A DNA stretch of 62,091 bases from Candidatus Gastranaerophilales bacterium (GCA_947624685.1 CANQLJ010000007.1:1-62091); one strand, 5' to 3'; shown: positions 37,071 through 49,205, counted from the stretch's first letter. Program-made: numbers and translations. Notes: a model not told the origin generated them from the sequence alone.

Positions 37071-37137
37071 AATTTTATTATATCAAAGAAAAAAATTAAT
37101 TTTTTTGATTTTTTTGAGGTTTTTTTAAAAAAAAGAC

Positions 37138-37166
37138 TTGCAACATAAGCTTTTTGACAGTATAAT
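37138..37166 (+). promoter_or_regulatory. Promoter TTGCAA-N17-TATAAT for HU
   Basis: TTGCAA (37138-37143) and a perfect TATAAT (37161-37166) with the ideal 17-base spacer, 31 bases before the HU start: one of the best promoters in the window, fitting an abundant protein. Confidence 0.8.
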
Positions 37167-37197
37167 CCACATAAGAGATAAAGAAAGGGGTTCAATA

Positions 37198-37476
37198 ATG
37201 AACAAAGAAGAATTAGTACAAGAAATTGCAAAAAAAGCTAAAGTTACTCAAAAAGAAGCTTCAGAAGTATTAGGCAGCTTCGTTGAAACTGTCCAAAAAG
37301 CAGTTTCTAAAGGAGACAAAGTTACTTTAGTCGGCTTTGGTACATTCGAATCAAGAAAAAGAGCAGCTAGAACAGGCAGAAATCCTCAAACAGGAAAAGA
37401 AATCAAAATCGCAGCAAAAACAGTTCCTGCATTTTCTGCCGGTAAAAAATTCAAAGAATTAGTAAACAAAAAATAG
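37198..37476 (+). CDS. hup: DNA-binding protein HU
   Basis: A 92-residue nucleoid protein of the HU/IHF family that bends and wraps DNA without strong sequence choice. MNKEELVQEIAKKAKVTQKE opens the helical dimer body; VTLVGFGTFESRKRAARTGRN-like residues 47-66 and the NPQTG at the arm tip are the signature of the DNA-gripping beta-arms; AFSAGKKFKELVNKK ends it. A start 20 codons upstream lies inside the promoter, so ATG 37198, preceded by AAAGGGG, is the start. Monocistronic, with its own promoter and terminator. Confidence 0.96.
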   Translation: MNKEELVQEIAKKAKVTQKEASEVLGSFVETVQKAVSKGDKVTLVGFGTFESRKRAARTGRNPQTGKEIKIAAKTVPAFSAGKKFKELVNKK

Positions 37477-37500
37477 TTCTTTAATTTTTAAAAATATAAA

Positions 37501-37540
37501 AAGCGCCTGATATATAAAGTATTGGGCGCCTTTTTTATTT
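37501..37540 (+). terminator. Intrinsic terminator after HU
   Basis: AAGCGCC-TGATA pairs with TATTG-GGCGCCTT (about 12 bp with one bulge) and is followed by TTTTTTATTTTTATTTTT. Confidence 0.8.
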
Positions 37541-37629
37541 TTATTTTTATTTTTTATTTTTATAGCCTTCGCAAGCGCAAAACGCCGCTAGCTTCATTTA
37601 TTACATCATTTCGCGCCCTTTTAATTTAA

Positions 37630-38433
37630 TTAAACATTAATTGACCTTATTGAAGACAACAGAAATTTCGTATATTCGTCTTTAGGGTTATCGAAAATCT
37701 CTTTTGTTTCGCTGAATTCAACGATTTTTCCTTTGTTCATAACAGCAATAGAATCACTTATGTAGCGAACTAAATTAAGGTCATGGGAAATAAAAAGAAT
37801 TGTCAAATTGAGCTTTTGCCTTAAATCAAGCAAAAGATTAATTATATTTGCGCTGATACTCACATCAAGCGCGCTCACGGGTTCATCTGCCACAATGAAC
37901 TCGGGCTTTAATATTAAAGCCCTCGCGATTGCAATTCTTTGCCTTTGGCCGCCTGAAAATTCGTGGGGGAATTTTTTTAAATCGTCTTTTGAAATACCCA
38001 CAAGAGAGATAATTTCATCGATTTTTTCGTCTCTGTTTTTTTCTTTATGGATTATTAAAGGTTCATTTAAAATTTCATAAATCTTCATCTTAGGGTTCAG
38101 GCTCGAATAGGGATTTTGAAAAATCATCTGAATTTTTTTTCGATATAAAAATGTTTGTTTCTTGTCAAACTTTAAAATATCTTGATTTTCAAATAATATC
38201 TCGCCGCAATCCGGTTCAATTAATTTTAAGATGCAATTAGCAAGCGTCGATTTTCCGCATCCCGATTCGCCGACAAGAGAAACAATTTGCCCTTTTTTAA
38301 TATCCAAATCCACCCCAAAAAGAACCTTTTGGGGCAGTTTAGATTTTTCTAAAAAGCTCTTTTCACAATTAAAAGTCTTTTGAAGGTTTTTAATTGAAAT
38401 TAAGTTTTTTTGATTTTCTATATTTTCATCCAT
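37630..38433 (-). CDS. ABC transporter ATP-binding protein, oligopeptide (OppF/DppF) type
   Basis: A 267-residue ATPase subunit that would energise import of peptides or nickel-like ligands through a DppBC-type permease in the cytoplasmic membrane. Walker A GESGCGKST, the Q loop QMIFQNPYSSLNPK, the signature FSGGQRQRIAIARAL, Walker B FIVADEPVSALDVS and the switch His in LFISHD are intact, and NPYSSLNP is typical of the OppF/DppF group. No permease, binding protein or OppD partner is encoded nearby, so it must work with subunits elsewhere. Its promoter lies in the 3' end of ahcY and its start lacks a ribosome site. Confidence 0.88.
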   Translation of the reverse strand: MDENIENQKNLISIKNLQKTFNCEKSFLEKSKLPQKVLFGVDLDIKKGQIVSLVGESGCGKSTLANCILKLIEPDCGEILFENQDILKFDKKQTFLYRKKIQMIFQNPYSSLNPKMKIYEILNEPLIIHKEKNRDEKIDEIISLVGISKDDLKKFPHEFSGGQRQRIAIARALILKPEFIVADEPVSALDVSISANIINLLLDLRQKLNLTILFISHDLNLVRYISDSIAVMNKGKIVEFSETKEIFDNPKDEYTKFLLSSIRSINV

Positions 38434-38442
38434 TTTACAAAA

Positions 38443-39732
<1,290 letters not shown>

Positions 39733-39761
39733 TTACTCCAAATAACTTATTCAATATCATT

Positions 39762-39770
39762 ATTGTACCA
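39762..39770 (-). promoter_or_regulatory. Extended -10 element TG-G-TACAAT for ahcY
   Basis: TGGTACAAT on the minus strand fits TGn plus -10; the -35 region is poor, as is common for extended -10 promoters. It faces away from the PEP carboxykinase promoter 40 bases off. Confidence 0.5.
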
Positions 39771-39801
39771 TAAAAAAATCAATTAAATGTATTTAAAACA
39801 C

Positions 39802-39830
39802 TTGTATATGAAGAATTTTTATTGTAAAAT
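39802..39830 (+). promoter_or_regulatory. Promoter TTGTAT-N17-TAAAAT for PEP carboxykinase
   Basis: TTGTAT (39802-39807) and TAAAAT (39825-39830) separated by 17 bases, 54 bases before the start at 39885. Confidence 0.6.
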
Positions 39831-39884
39831 AATGTAAACATTTTTGAATTTAAAACCAATCTGACAGAAATAAAGGAGTAGATT

Positions 39885-41540
39885 ATGTCAACAGTAGAGT
39901 ATTTTACAAATTCAGACGACTTAAAAAAACTTATGTCTGCAGCTCGCGCAACAATCACGGCGCCATTTTTCGGCAACAATGTCGAAGAAGTTAAGTCAGT
40001 TTCCGAAGCTTATAAATTAGCTAAAGATTCATCAGGCACAATCGAATTAACGGGAATGCCCGTTTATGAACCCGAAAAAATCGGCCTTCCAAAAGGTGCT
40101 AACCAATTGTTATTCAACGACGGGACGGTTGTCGGACGCTGCGCTGCAGCAAGAAAAATCGTCGGCGAACCGAATTGCGATATGGCATATTTATTGCCCA
40201 TTATCCGTGAAGCAATCTACGGTACGCGCGATAAATTAATGTATAGAACCGAAGCTGTAGTAGGGCTTGATAAAGACTATATGATTAAAGCACATTTATT
40301 AATCCCTGCAGGCTTTGAAAACATCATGTATTCTTGGATGTTAAATTTCCAATACATCAACGAAGAATACGCTAAAATGTATGGCGAATCAAGATTAATC
40401 AACGAAGGAGATATTTATGTATTCTCTGATCCCGATTGGTCACACCCGGACTTCCCGTACGGCTTAACGTTCTTTGATCCCGAACACAACTGCGCTTGCA
40501 TTTTGGGTATGAGATATTTTGGCGAACACAAAAAAGGAACACTTACTCTCGCTTGGGGCTGCGCCGCAAGAAACGGCTATGCATCTTGCCACGGCGGTAT
40601 GAAAAGATATAATTTAGACGGCCGTTCATTCCAAGTTGCGGTATTTGGCCTTTCAGGTTCCGGTAAATCTACAATCACTCACGCTAAACACGGCGGAAAA
40701 TATGATATTACCGTGCTCCATGACGATGCATTCATCATTAACATTCACGATAAATATACAATTGCCTTAGAACCCGCTTATTTTGATAAAACTGCCGATT
40801 ACCCGATCGGATGTGACGATAATAAATATATCTTAACGCAACAAAATAACGGTGCTATAGCACTTTCCGACGGCAAAATCGTATCAGTCACCGAAGATAT
40901 AAGAAACGGCAACGGTCGTGCGGTTAAATCGAAACTTTGGTCTCCAAACAGAGTTGATAGAATCGACCAACCGATTAACGCAATCTTCTGGTTAATGAAA
41001 GACCCGACGATTCCTCCGGTATTAAAATTATCGGGCGCTTCTTTGGGTTCAGCTATGGGTGCGACACTCGCTACAAAACGCTCCAGCGCTGAAAGATTAG
41101 CAAAAGGCGTTGATCCTAATGCTCTTGTTGTTGAACCTTACGCTAACCCGTTTAGAGTTTATCCTCTGAGCGTCGATTATGAAAGATTTAAACAATTAAT
41201 TTCCGATGGAGTTGATTGCTATATCTTAAATACAGGTGAATTTATGGGTACAAAAGTAAAACCGGCCCATACATTAGGTATCATCGAAGCAATCGTTGAA
41301 GGAAGCGCAAACTTCCATAAATGGGAAAACTTCAATGACATTGAAATTATGGATATTGAAGGCTTTGACGCATCGTTTAACAACAGAGAATACGCTGAAC
41401 AATTCAAAGCTCGTATGCAAGACAGAATCAATTTCGTTCAATCGAGAGAAACGGAAAAAGCGGGAATCGATAAGCTCCCTGCTGACGCTTTGGAAGCTTT
41501 ACAAAATGTTGTTAATCAAATGCAATGCGCTAACGTATAG
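39885..41540 (+). CDS. pckA: Phosphoenolpyruvate carboxykinase (ATP)
   Basis: Interconverts oxaloacetate plus ATP and phosphoenolpyruvate, CO2 and ADP; in fermenters it often runs towards oxaloacetate and ATP. The 551-residue protein carries the P-loop GLSGSGKST (about 255-263), the metal- and substrate-site segments LHDDAFIINI and the C-terminal nucleotide region ILNTGEFMGTKVKPAHTLGI. The N-terminal half differs from the Escherichia coli enzyme and resembles the divergent clade of ATP-type enzymes found in some anaerobes, so I am sure of the family and less of exact substrate preference. AAAGGAG is placed 8 bases before the ATG. Followed by a strong terminator. Confidence 0.85.
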   Translation: MSTVEYFTNSDDLKKLMSAARATITAPFFGNNVEEVKSVSEAYKLAKDSSGTIELTGMPVYEPEKIGLPKGANQLLFNDGTVVGRCAAARKIVGEPNCDMAYLLPIIREAIYGTRDKLMYRTEAVVGLDKDYMIKAHLLIPAGFENIMYSWMLNFQYINEEYAKMYGESRLINEGDIYVFSDPDWSHPDFPYGLTFFDPEHNCACILGMRYFGEHKKGTLTLAWGCAARNGYASCHGGMKRYNLDGRSFQVAVFGLSGSGKSTITHAKHGGKYDITVLHDDAFIINIHDKYTIALEPAYFDKTADYPIGCDDNKYILTQQNNGAIALSDGKIVSVTEDIRNGNGRAVKSKLWSPNRVDRIDQPINAIFWLMKDPTIPPVLKLSGASLGSAMGATLATKRSSAERLAKGVDPNALVVEPYANPFRVYPLSVDYERFKQLISDGVDCYILNTGEFMGTKVKPAHTLGIIEAIVEGSANFHKWENFNDIEIMDIEGFDASFNNREYAEQFKARMQDRINFVQSRETEKAGIDKLPADALEALQNVVNQMQCANV

Positions 41541-41572
41541 AATTTAAAATATATTAAAGCATTAAAGCATTA

Positions 41573-41615
41573 AAACAGAGCTCCCTTTTATTAAATTGGG
41601 GGCTCTGTTTATTTG
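41573..41615 (+). terminator. Intrinsic terminator after PEP carboxykinase
   Basis: AAACAGAG-CTCCC (41573-41585) pairs with GGGGG-CTCTGTTT (41598-41610) across about 12 bases, followed by TTTATTTG. Confidence 0.85.
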
Positions 41616-41739
41616 TAAATTGTAAATATTTGTAAATATTTCCTTTTGGAATTTAAAAAACAATAAAGTTTAATCTCGAAAAAACCGATATTAAAGTTAT
41701 AAGGCTATATTTTAAATTTTATAAGGAGATAAAGGTTAT

Positions 41740-44529
41740 ATGGGTAACAACACTTCTGATTATTTCAACAGGCTTCAATCAACCGTTTTTAATGATAAAT
41801 GGATGAAGGGAGTTTATGGCGAAAAAAAGGCACAACAGCAAGAAAAATTAAAAGAAGTCTTTAGCTTAATTTCCGAAAATAACGTTGATAAAACTCAAAA
41901 AGCGGCATTTGAAAAGACTGCACAAGCTTTGCAAGACAAAGTTGAAAAACTTGAAGCAAAAATGGCAGCATTGTCTGAAGAATTGTCCAAAAATGAAGCC
42001 GAAATATCAAAGCATGCCGATAAAATCACCGATTTGGTAACAAGCGTTGAATCTAAATCAAACGAAATGGAAACAAAACAAAAAGAAGTCGTTAAAAACT
42101 CAATTGACGATGTATTTTACCTTTATCAAAGAGGCGACATAGGAAAAGACGCAATAAGCTCTGAAATCAGAAGGAGAGTCGAATCAGACAACAGATTAAA
42201 TAAATATGAATCTCAAATTGAAGGGATTTTGGGCCAATTAAAATCCAAACAAAATCAAGTCCAATCGTTAATTGACGGGGCTACAAAATGGATGGATCAA
42301 AAAAATCTTTTGCAATCTCAATATGGCGCAACAAAATCCGCTTATAATTTGATTAACAGAAATATGTCTCAAATTGGCGCAATGGGTACGACTTTTACAA
42401 ACCTGGACAGCGACACAAAAGCGCCCGTTTTCTCTCTTGAAAAAACGGATATTGTAAGCGACTTTTTTGCTTCAAGCGACATAAACGTCAAATCGACAAA
42501 CACGAATTTTAAAGAAGGCGATGAATCATCAAAACCTTCAATGACATTGGATGACATTAACGAAAAATACCAAGACAAATTAAAAGCCCAAGCAACAAGC
42601 GGGGTTGACTCCAATGCGTCCGGTAATATTGTTGTTCAAAACCTCAAAGAATCAATGGATATGGGCTTATTGGAGGATTTAGAAAGCGCAAATTTGACAA
42701 AAAGCCAAATAACCGATTTCTTCACTCAAAACTTTGGCGGAGCAAATATTGTCTATAACTCCGCGGGAAAACTTTCGATTCCCTACGGACATGACAATGA
42801 ATCGAGAGAAACATTCGACAAATTAACAAATTTCATCGACGGGAAAAAATCCGGCTTCCAAGGTGCTCTGAACACTTGGGATAAAGACAGCGGAAACACG
42901 ATTGATTCTAATAAACAAATTGAATCTTTATCAAAAAATTATGAGTCAATTCTCGATAAGATGGGAAATAATGAACCAAAATTCACCTTCAAGGAAGCAA
43001 TGTACGCTCTTTTTGATTCCAAAAGCGGACTATTTAAAAACAGCGGCGTTATATATAACCTTGAAGACCAATCATACGGCCCTAACTATTCAATCCAAAA
43101 TGCGGGGGATGAAAAAACAGCCGATATGTACACAAAATTAACAGCCAAAATCAAAGATATTTGGGGTGTTGATATTCAACAAGCGCCCGATTTGGATAGA
43201 GAAGGCAACCCGATTGAACAACAAGAAGTCCGCACAGACCCCATAACTTTTTCTTTGGGCAAAAACAGCGAATATGCTTTTGTGATAGACAGAGACAAAG
43301 ACGGCACATTCACTTCAAGCGAAGAATTTGTCGGAGGTTCAAAGGATTCAAGCTGGCTTGATGATTTAAAATCATTGGATGAAAATAAAGACGGAAAATT
43401 AAACGGCGACGAACTTAAAAATCTTAAAGTTTTTGGTTCTCAATATACCGATAACGCCCAAACAATCAATGAAAACGGCTTTATGAGAGGTCAAACAACG
43501 CAAATTGACTATACTTTATCTAATGCACAAGCGATGAATATAGATGAAATTGACCTTAACGGCCTTGAAGACAGCGTTAATCAAACGACCGGAAAAACCG
43601 ATATAAACGGTTCGGAATTGTTTAATGACTCGTTTACGTTTAAATTAAACGGCCAAGACGTAACAGCATCAAGAAAAGATGACACTCAAAGCTTCATGAA
43701 TTCAGTCTATGGCGCAGCTTACGGAAAAGGTTTCACCATAGGATTAAACGATAAAGATGCTCAAAGCGAAATTGACGCCGGATATAGAGAATATGACGAC
43801 TTTAGCCAAAGATATTCAAAACTTTTTGGCGACATAAATATCCTCAAAAACGCGTCCTTGGCTGCACAACAATCCGAATCATTGTATAAAAATGCGATGA
43901 ACAGAGCCGAAAACGACAAAAACGCTCAATTAATCAGAGCTTCCAATAAAGCTGCATCTTTGACAAATGACTCCGGATGGCAAAACATGCAATCAAAAGT
44001 TGCACTCCTTGCAGCCCAAGAAGGTATCACAGTCGATATGGAACAAATTAAAGGTATTTATGTTTTAGATAACAGTCTCGATGCGAGCAGCATTTTACAT
44101 AAATATCAAGATTTAATTGCAAACGAAAAAGCAATTGAAAACGACAGAACAATTTCAAAAGAAGCCTTTGGCACGGTATTAGGCTGTGCAAGAGAAGGTT
44201 TGAATGTTTCGGGCGATGAAATACTTTCGATGTTAAAAGACGGTTCAGCCAAAAATAGCGACGAAGCATTGGGCATTTTGAGAGAAAAATACGGTATCTC
44301 AAATGAACAAATAAATTCCGATTCTCAAAATATCGAACCCTTAAGCCAAAGAGAAGACGAAATTTTTGAATCGTTCAACAATACATTTAATGAAGCCGGT
44401 TTGAGCAATAAATTAGTCGATGCGCTGTTTGATTTAATCCAAAATCAAATGGATGATTCAAGCTATATGGAAGGAAAATCGGCCGATGAACTTTCGCAAG
44501 AATTGCTCAAAAAATATCAAGAACAATAA
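41740..44529 (+). CDS. Large coiled-coil protein with EF-hand-like loops
   Basis: A 929-residue acidic protein with no signal peptide and no known family. Residues 45-190 are heptad-rich coiled coil (for example AALSEELSKNEAEISKHADK). The middle has loops that match the EF-hand pattern: DRDKDGTFTSSEEF (about 516-529) and DENKDGKLNGDELK (about 547-560), with a third weaker one, DINGSELF (about 625). These suggest calcium binding. The C-terminal third is again helical, ending in a low-complexity acidic stretch. It has two nearby purine-rich ribosome sites and a terminator after it. Proteins of this style, often with EF-hands, recur in the presumed lineage; they could be secreted by a non-Sec route, which I cannot show. 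Confidence 0.7.
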   Translation: MGNNTSDYFNRLQSTVFNDKWMKGVYGEKKAQQQEKLKEVFSLISENNVDKTQKAAFEKTAQALQDKVEKLEAKMAALSEELSKNEAEISKHADKITDLVTSVESKSNEMETKQKEVVKNSIDDVFYLYQRGDIGKDAISSEIRRRVESDNRLNKYESQIEGILGQLKSKQNQVQSLIDGATKWMDQKNLLQSQYGATKSAYNLINRNMSQIGAMGTTFTNLDSDTKAPVFSLEKTDIVSDFFASSDINVKSTNTNFKEGDESSKPSMTLDDINEKYQDKLKAQATSGVDSNASGNIVVQNLKESMDMGLLEDLESANLTKSQITDFFTQNFGGANIVYNSAGKLSIPYGHDNESRETFDKLTNFIDGKKSGFQGALNTWDKDSGNTIDSNKQIESLSKNYESILDKMGNNEPKFTFKEAMYALFDSKSGLFKNSGVIYNLEDQSYGPNYSIQNAGDEKTADMYTKLTAKIKDIWGVDIQQAPDLDREGNPIEQQEVRTDPITFSLGKNSEYAFVIDRDKDGTFTSSEEFVGGSKDSSWLDDLKSLDENKDGKLNGDELKNLKVFGSQYTDNAQTINENGFMRGQTTQIDYTLSNAQAMNIDEIDLNGLEDSVNQTTGKTDINGSELFNDSFTFKLNGQDVTASRKDDTQSFMNSVYGAAYGKGFTIGLNDKDAQSEIDAGYREYDDFSQRYSKLFGDINILKNASLAAQQSESLYKNAMNRAENDKNAQLIRASNKAASLTNDSGWQNMQSKVALLAAQEGITVDMEQIKGIYVLDNSLDASSILHKYQDLIANEKAIENDRTISKEAFGTVLGCAREGLNVSGDEILSMLKDGSAKNSDEALGILREKYGISNEQINSDSQNIEPLSQREDEIFESFNNTFNEAGLSNKLVDALFDLIQNQMDDSSYMEGKSADELSQELLKKYQEQ

Positions 44530-44599
44530 AAAATAGCCTTATCAATATAACCAAAAACAATATAACCTTATTGAATTTAAAGCCCTTTTCCTTTGTATT

Positions 44600-46289
<1,690 letters not shown>

Positions 46290-46301
46290 TTTATGAATAA
46301 G

Positions 46302-47783
46302 TTATGAATATATGTAGGGCGGGCCGTTTTTAATTTCAAGAAGGATGTTTTGAGCTAATGTACTTAATACTTCCTTTGATTTACCTTCGTTTTTCTTTTT
46401 TTCAAAATCATTTACCAAAGGATTTATCGCGCTTAATTTTTTGGATTTAAAATTATTTATCTCAACTTCGACAAGCTTTCTTTTAAGCTCAAGCTCGTTT
46501 TTGGCGTTTTGTTTATTAACCATTATATCTTTAAAACCCGTCGCAAAGTTTTTTGCAACATAGCCTAAGGCGCTAATTGCGCTAAAAGAGAGGAAAAGAT
46601 ATTTGTTAAATTTATTTTCGGGGTTTAATATCCAGTTATATAAGTGCCCTCTTTCTTCATTTATATAGCAATAATATTGAATCTTTTCGCTGATTCCTCC
46701 CAAAGCTTCGGGCGCTGAAACATAAATCTGCGCGTCATGGATATTTTTTGTCGCTTTTTCAATTTCCTCCTGCGTGATACCGTTTATTTTAGATAAATTA
46801 TCTTTTATCGTATCGTCTTTTGCGTTAATCACTTTTAAAATGTCAACAAGGCGCTTAATTGCTTTATTTTTGTCAGGTTCTTTTACGGCATTATTTATTT
46901 CATCCGTAATTTTATTGTGTTCAAATTTGATTTTAAAAGTATCAAGATTTTTTAGAGTCTTTTGATAATTTCTAAAAACCATAAAACTCAAGGCGCTGAA
47001 GCCAACAGCGCCAAATAAAAGCGCAAGAATCGCTTTTTTGTTTTGTTTTTTATCGTCATCATTTTTTGTGTCGTCAAGTTTTTCTTTGCCTTTAAAGTTC
47101 AAAGATTTTTTAAAATAGTCCCCTTTTTGTTTTAAAAGTCCATTGACGAAATTTAATTTTCCGCTGAATTCTTTTGTTTCAACTTCAATCATATTTTTTT
47201 GAAAATCATAATCAACATCGAAGTTTTGTTTTTTAACCCAAACATCTTTTATCCCGTCGACCAGGTTCTTTGAAACAAGCGTCACAGCGCTCATTATCCC
47301 AACTCCGATAAGTCCGAAGATATTTTTTGCGCTCGGGTCTCGAAGGGCGCGATACATTGCAAAATGCGGCTCTTCAAGGATATTTATGTTCCTTGCTAAA
47401 TCCCCGGGGCGCACGACGTCACTTTTTGTGGCCAAAGTTTTAGAATAGCTTTTCATAAATGATGTAATTAAAACTATCGCCCCAAGAGCCATAGCACTTG
47501 TTATAACAAGGGGTTTTAGGGCTTTTTTATATTCAAAACCTTGATTAACACTATTTTTATCTGTATTTTCAAGCTCCGTTGGCGCTATTTTATCGTTATC
47601 GACCACCAAAAGGTCATTATATAAATTATCAAAGTCATTGTTGATTTGAGATTTTTCAAGGTCGTCTCTTTTTTTAATGTAGTTATTCAAAAGCACTCCC
47701 TTTAGGGTTTGAGGGTCTTTTGTTTTTAAAACGGCTTTTTTTGGAGTGGTGAGGCTTTTAAATGTTTCAAAATTTGTCTTCAT
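46302..47783 (-). CDS. Uncharacterised membrane protein with an internal duplication
   Basis: A 493-residue basic protein with two homologous halves, each of a membrane hairpin followed by a charged helix. The first half has SKNLVDGIKDVWVKKQN (about 175-190) and then EVETKEFSGKLNFVNGLL; the second has AKNFATGFKDIMVNKQN (about 415-430) and then EVEINNFKSKKLSAINPL. Pairs of hydrophobic segments lie about 92-112 and 155-175, and about 250-270 and 395-415. The family is unknown to me. The start shares one base with the stop of the upstream gene, so both are translated together. A candidate cobalamin riboswitch precedes the pair, hinting at vitamin-B12-linked expression. Confidence 0.7.
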   Translation of the reverse strand: MKTNFETFKSLTTPKKAVLKTKDPQTLKGVLLNNYIKKRDDLEKSQINNDFDNLYNDLLVVDNDKIAPTELENTDKNSVNQGFEYKKALKPLVITSAMALGAIVLITSFMKSYSKTLATKSDVVRPGDLARNINILEEPHFAMYRALRDPSAKNIFGLIGVGIMSAVTLVSKNLVDGIKDVWVKKQNFDVDYDFQKNMIEVETKEFSGKLNFVNGLLKQKGDYFKKSLNFKGKEKLDDTKNDDDKKQNKKAILALLFGAVGFSALSFMVFRNYQKTLKNLDTFKIKFEHNKITDEINNAVKEPDKNKAIKRLVDILKVINAKDDTIKDNLSKINGITQEEIEKATKNIHDAQIYVSAPEALGGISEKIQYYCYINEERGHLYNWILNPENKFNKYLFLSFSAISALGYVAKNFATGFKDIMVNKQNAKNELELKRKLVEVEINNFKSKKLSAINPLVNDFEKKKNEGKSKEVLSTLAQNILLEIKNGPPYIYS

Positions 47784-48502
47784 TATTTTTTAATTATATC
47801 CTTTCTTGGCTTGTGATTCTGCGGTTTTTGCAAATTGCTTTTAAAAAATGTTTTTATAAATTTTTTTATTTTATTTAATTTTTTTCTTTCGTTTTCATTA
47901 TCGTTTTCGTCATCTTCGTCATCGTCGTTTTCATTTTCCAAAAAGAGATTTAATATCGTTTTTATTGCTTTTTTTGCGATTTTTAGGGAATTATCAAAAA
48001 AGTTTTTAATTTCGCCTAAAACGCTTGATATTTTTTCGCTTGCGCTTTGAATAAGGTTGTTTAATTTATTAATCACATTTGTTATTTTTATGGCAGAGTT
48101 TATTATAGGCGCTATAAGGATTCTAATCGCAAATTTGATTATGGTATCGGTTAAATTTTTTATCGGGTTATTTTGAACTTTTAAATCCAAATTTTGAAGA
48201 TAATTTTTTAAATCGTTTTGAATTTTATTCAGCTTAAGCGATATTTGTTTTAAAATCGCATTTTCTTTTATAATCTCAAGCTTTTGGAGCTCATTTTTTT
48301 CTTTTTGTTCTTTTTTCCTTTGCATCCTAAGCCACACGGCCATACATTCGTTATAGCTCATCTCGCCTTGTTTTCGGGGCTTATTTTTGTCTTTTTGGAC
48401 GGAAAAACCGCTACCTGAACAAATCGGGCAGCTCCCGACGGGAAAACCGTGGGGACATTTGTTATTGTTTTGTGTGCTTTGTGCGCCAAAAGAAGTAACC
48501 AT
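47783..48502 (-). CDS. Uncharacterised protein with CPHG-x-P-x-G-x-CPIC zinc motif
   Basis: A 239-residue protein of unknown family. The N-terminus begins MVTSFGAQ, the short F-G motif shared with other unknown proteins here, and is followed by KCPHGFPVGSCPICSGSGF (about 15-33), whose three cysteines and His probably bind zinc. Then comes YNECMAVWLRMQRKKEQ, a long amphipathic/coiled-coil stretch (65-105), hydrophobic amphipathic segments (about 115-150) and an acidic run of Asp/Glu/Asn with a basic C-terminal tail. It is the first gene after the candidate cobalamin riboswitch, and overlaps the next gene by one base. No Shine-Dalgarno site is clear before the ATG. Confidence 0.7.
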   Translation of the reverse strand: MVTSFGAQSTQNNNKCPHGFPVGSCPICSGSGFSVQKDKNKPRKQGEMSYNECMAVWLRMQRKKEQKEKNELQKLEIIKENAILKQISLKLNKIQNDLKNYLQNLDLKVQNNPIKNLTDTIIKFAIRILIAPIINSAIKITNVINKLNNLIQSASEKISSVLGEIKNFFDNSLKIAKKAIKTILNLFLENENDDDEDDENDNENERKKLNKIKKFIKTFFKSNLQKPQNHKPRKDIIKK

Positions 48503-48589
48503 AAGCTATTCAACTATTTTTTGGGCGCAATCGAAAAAGAAACAAGCTAAGCTAAAAACATCAAAACTTTATAGGTACGTCAAAGTTTC

Positions 48590-48680
48590 GACAAATTCAT
48601 CAGCATACAGCATTCCGACTTTTACGGTCGCGGCCCGGCAAAGGAATTTCACCCTTATTTCCTGTACAATCTTTTAAATA
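48590..48680 (-). promoter_or_regulatory. Cobalamin riboswitch (short variant class)
   Basis: Read on the minus strand, the core has the expected order: a P3 pair UACAG (48666-48662) with CUGUA (48610-48606); P4, AAGG, loop GUGAAAUU, CCUU; the GC-rich GCCGGGCCGCGACC; and AAGUCGGAAUGC, a B12-box-like segment with GGAAUGC next to the second P3 arm. This layout follows the short cobalamin-II variants (for example env8-type). About 100 bases separate it from the start of 47783-48502. Structure and motif fit are by eye; ligand form is not decided. Confidence 0.7.
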
Positions 48681-48716
48681 TTAAATTATCTAAAAAAAAT
48701 CTATCACAAAGAAAAA

Positions 48717-49205
48717 TTAAAATCCATCATCGCCGTTTGAGTCTGAGCCATCTTCGTTTTCGTCTTCTTCTTGAATCGGATTTTTAATTTCAACACCCAT
48801 TTCTTCTAAAATATCTCTTGATTTTGGGCCATAGGCGGTGTCGGAAAAATTCTCCAGAATTGTTTTATAGCAAGTTATTGCGTCGGCTTCATTTCCTCTC
48901 ATTCTGAAAATATTTCCAAGTTTAAAATATAACGGCGCAAAAGTCGCTTCGCTCATTACATCCATTTGATTATCAAGTTGGAGCTTAAGCTCAATCAATG
49001 CTCTTGAATCTTCCGGAGTGTATAGTTCTCTTTCGTAGATTTTTTTTGTTAAATCATCGACTTTTGTTTGATATTCATTCAACGTTTCTTGGCTGATGCC
49101 TTTTTTCTTGACGGATTTTTTGGCAGCATCGGCGGGTAACACTTGATTTAAAATCAAACCGAGCATCAATAAAAAAGGTATTAAAAATGAAAGTAATTTT
49201 TTCAA
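48717..49205 (-). CDS. Secreted TPR-like protein
   Basis: A 162-residue exported protein. Residues 1-28 form a signal peptide (hydrophobic FLIPFLLMLGLILN, cleavage after DAA). The central part, FKLGNIFRMRGNEADAITCY followed by KTILENFSDTAYGPKSRDIL, is a TPR-type helix pair of the kind seen in envelope scaffolds such as YbgF/BamD relatives; upstream helices may form a second repeat. The C-terminus is an acidic Glu/Asp/Asn tail. It lies upstream of the riboswitch-controlled pair but transcribes into it only if the intergenic region is read through. Confidence 0.7.
   Translation of the reverse strand: MKKLLSFLIPFLLMLGLILNQVLPADAAKKSVKKKGISQETLNEYQTKVDDLTKKIYERELYTPEDSRALIELKLQLDNQMDVMSEATFAPLYFKLGNIFRMRGNEADAITCYKTILENFSDTAYGPKSRDILEEMGVEIKNPIQEEDENEDGSDSNGDDGF

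Noticed and set aside
37138..37197. HU with a 20-residue N-terminal extension
   Set aside because: The upstream codons lie inside the TTGCAA/TATAAT promoter, and the ribosome site is just before 37198.
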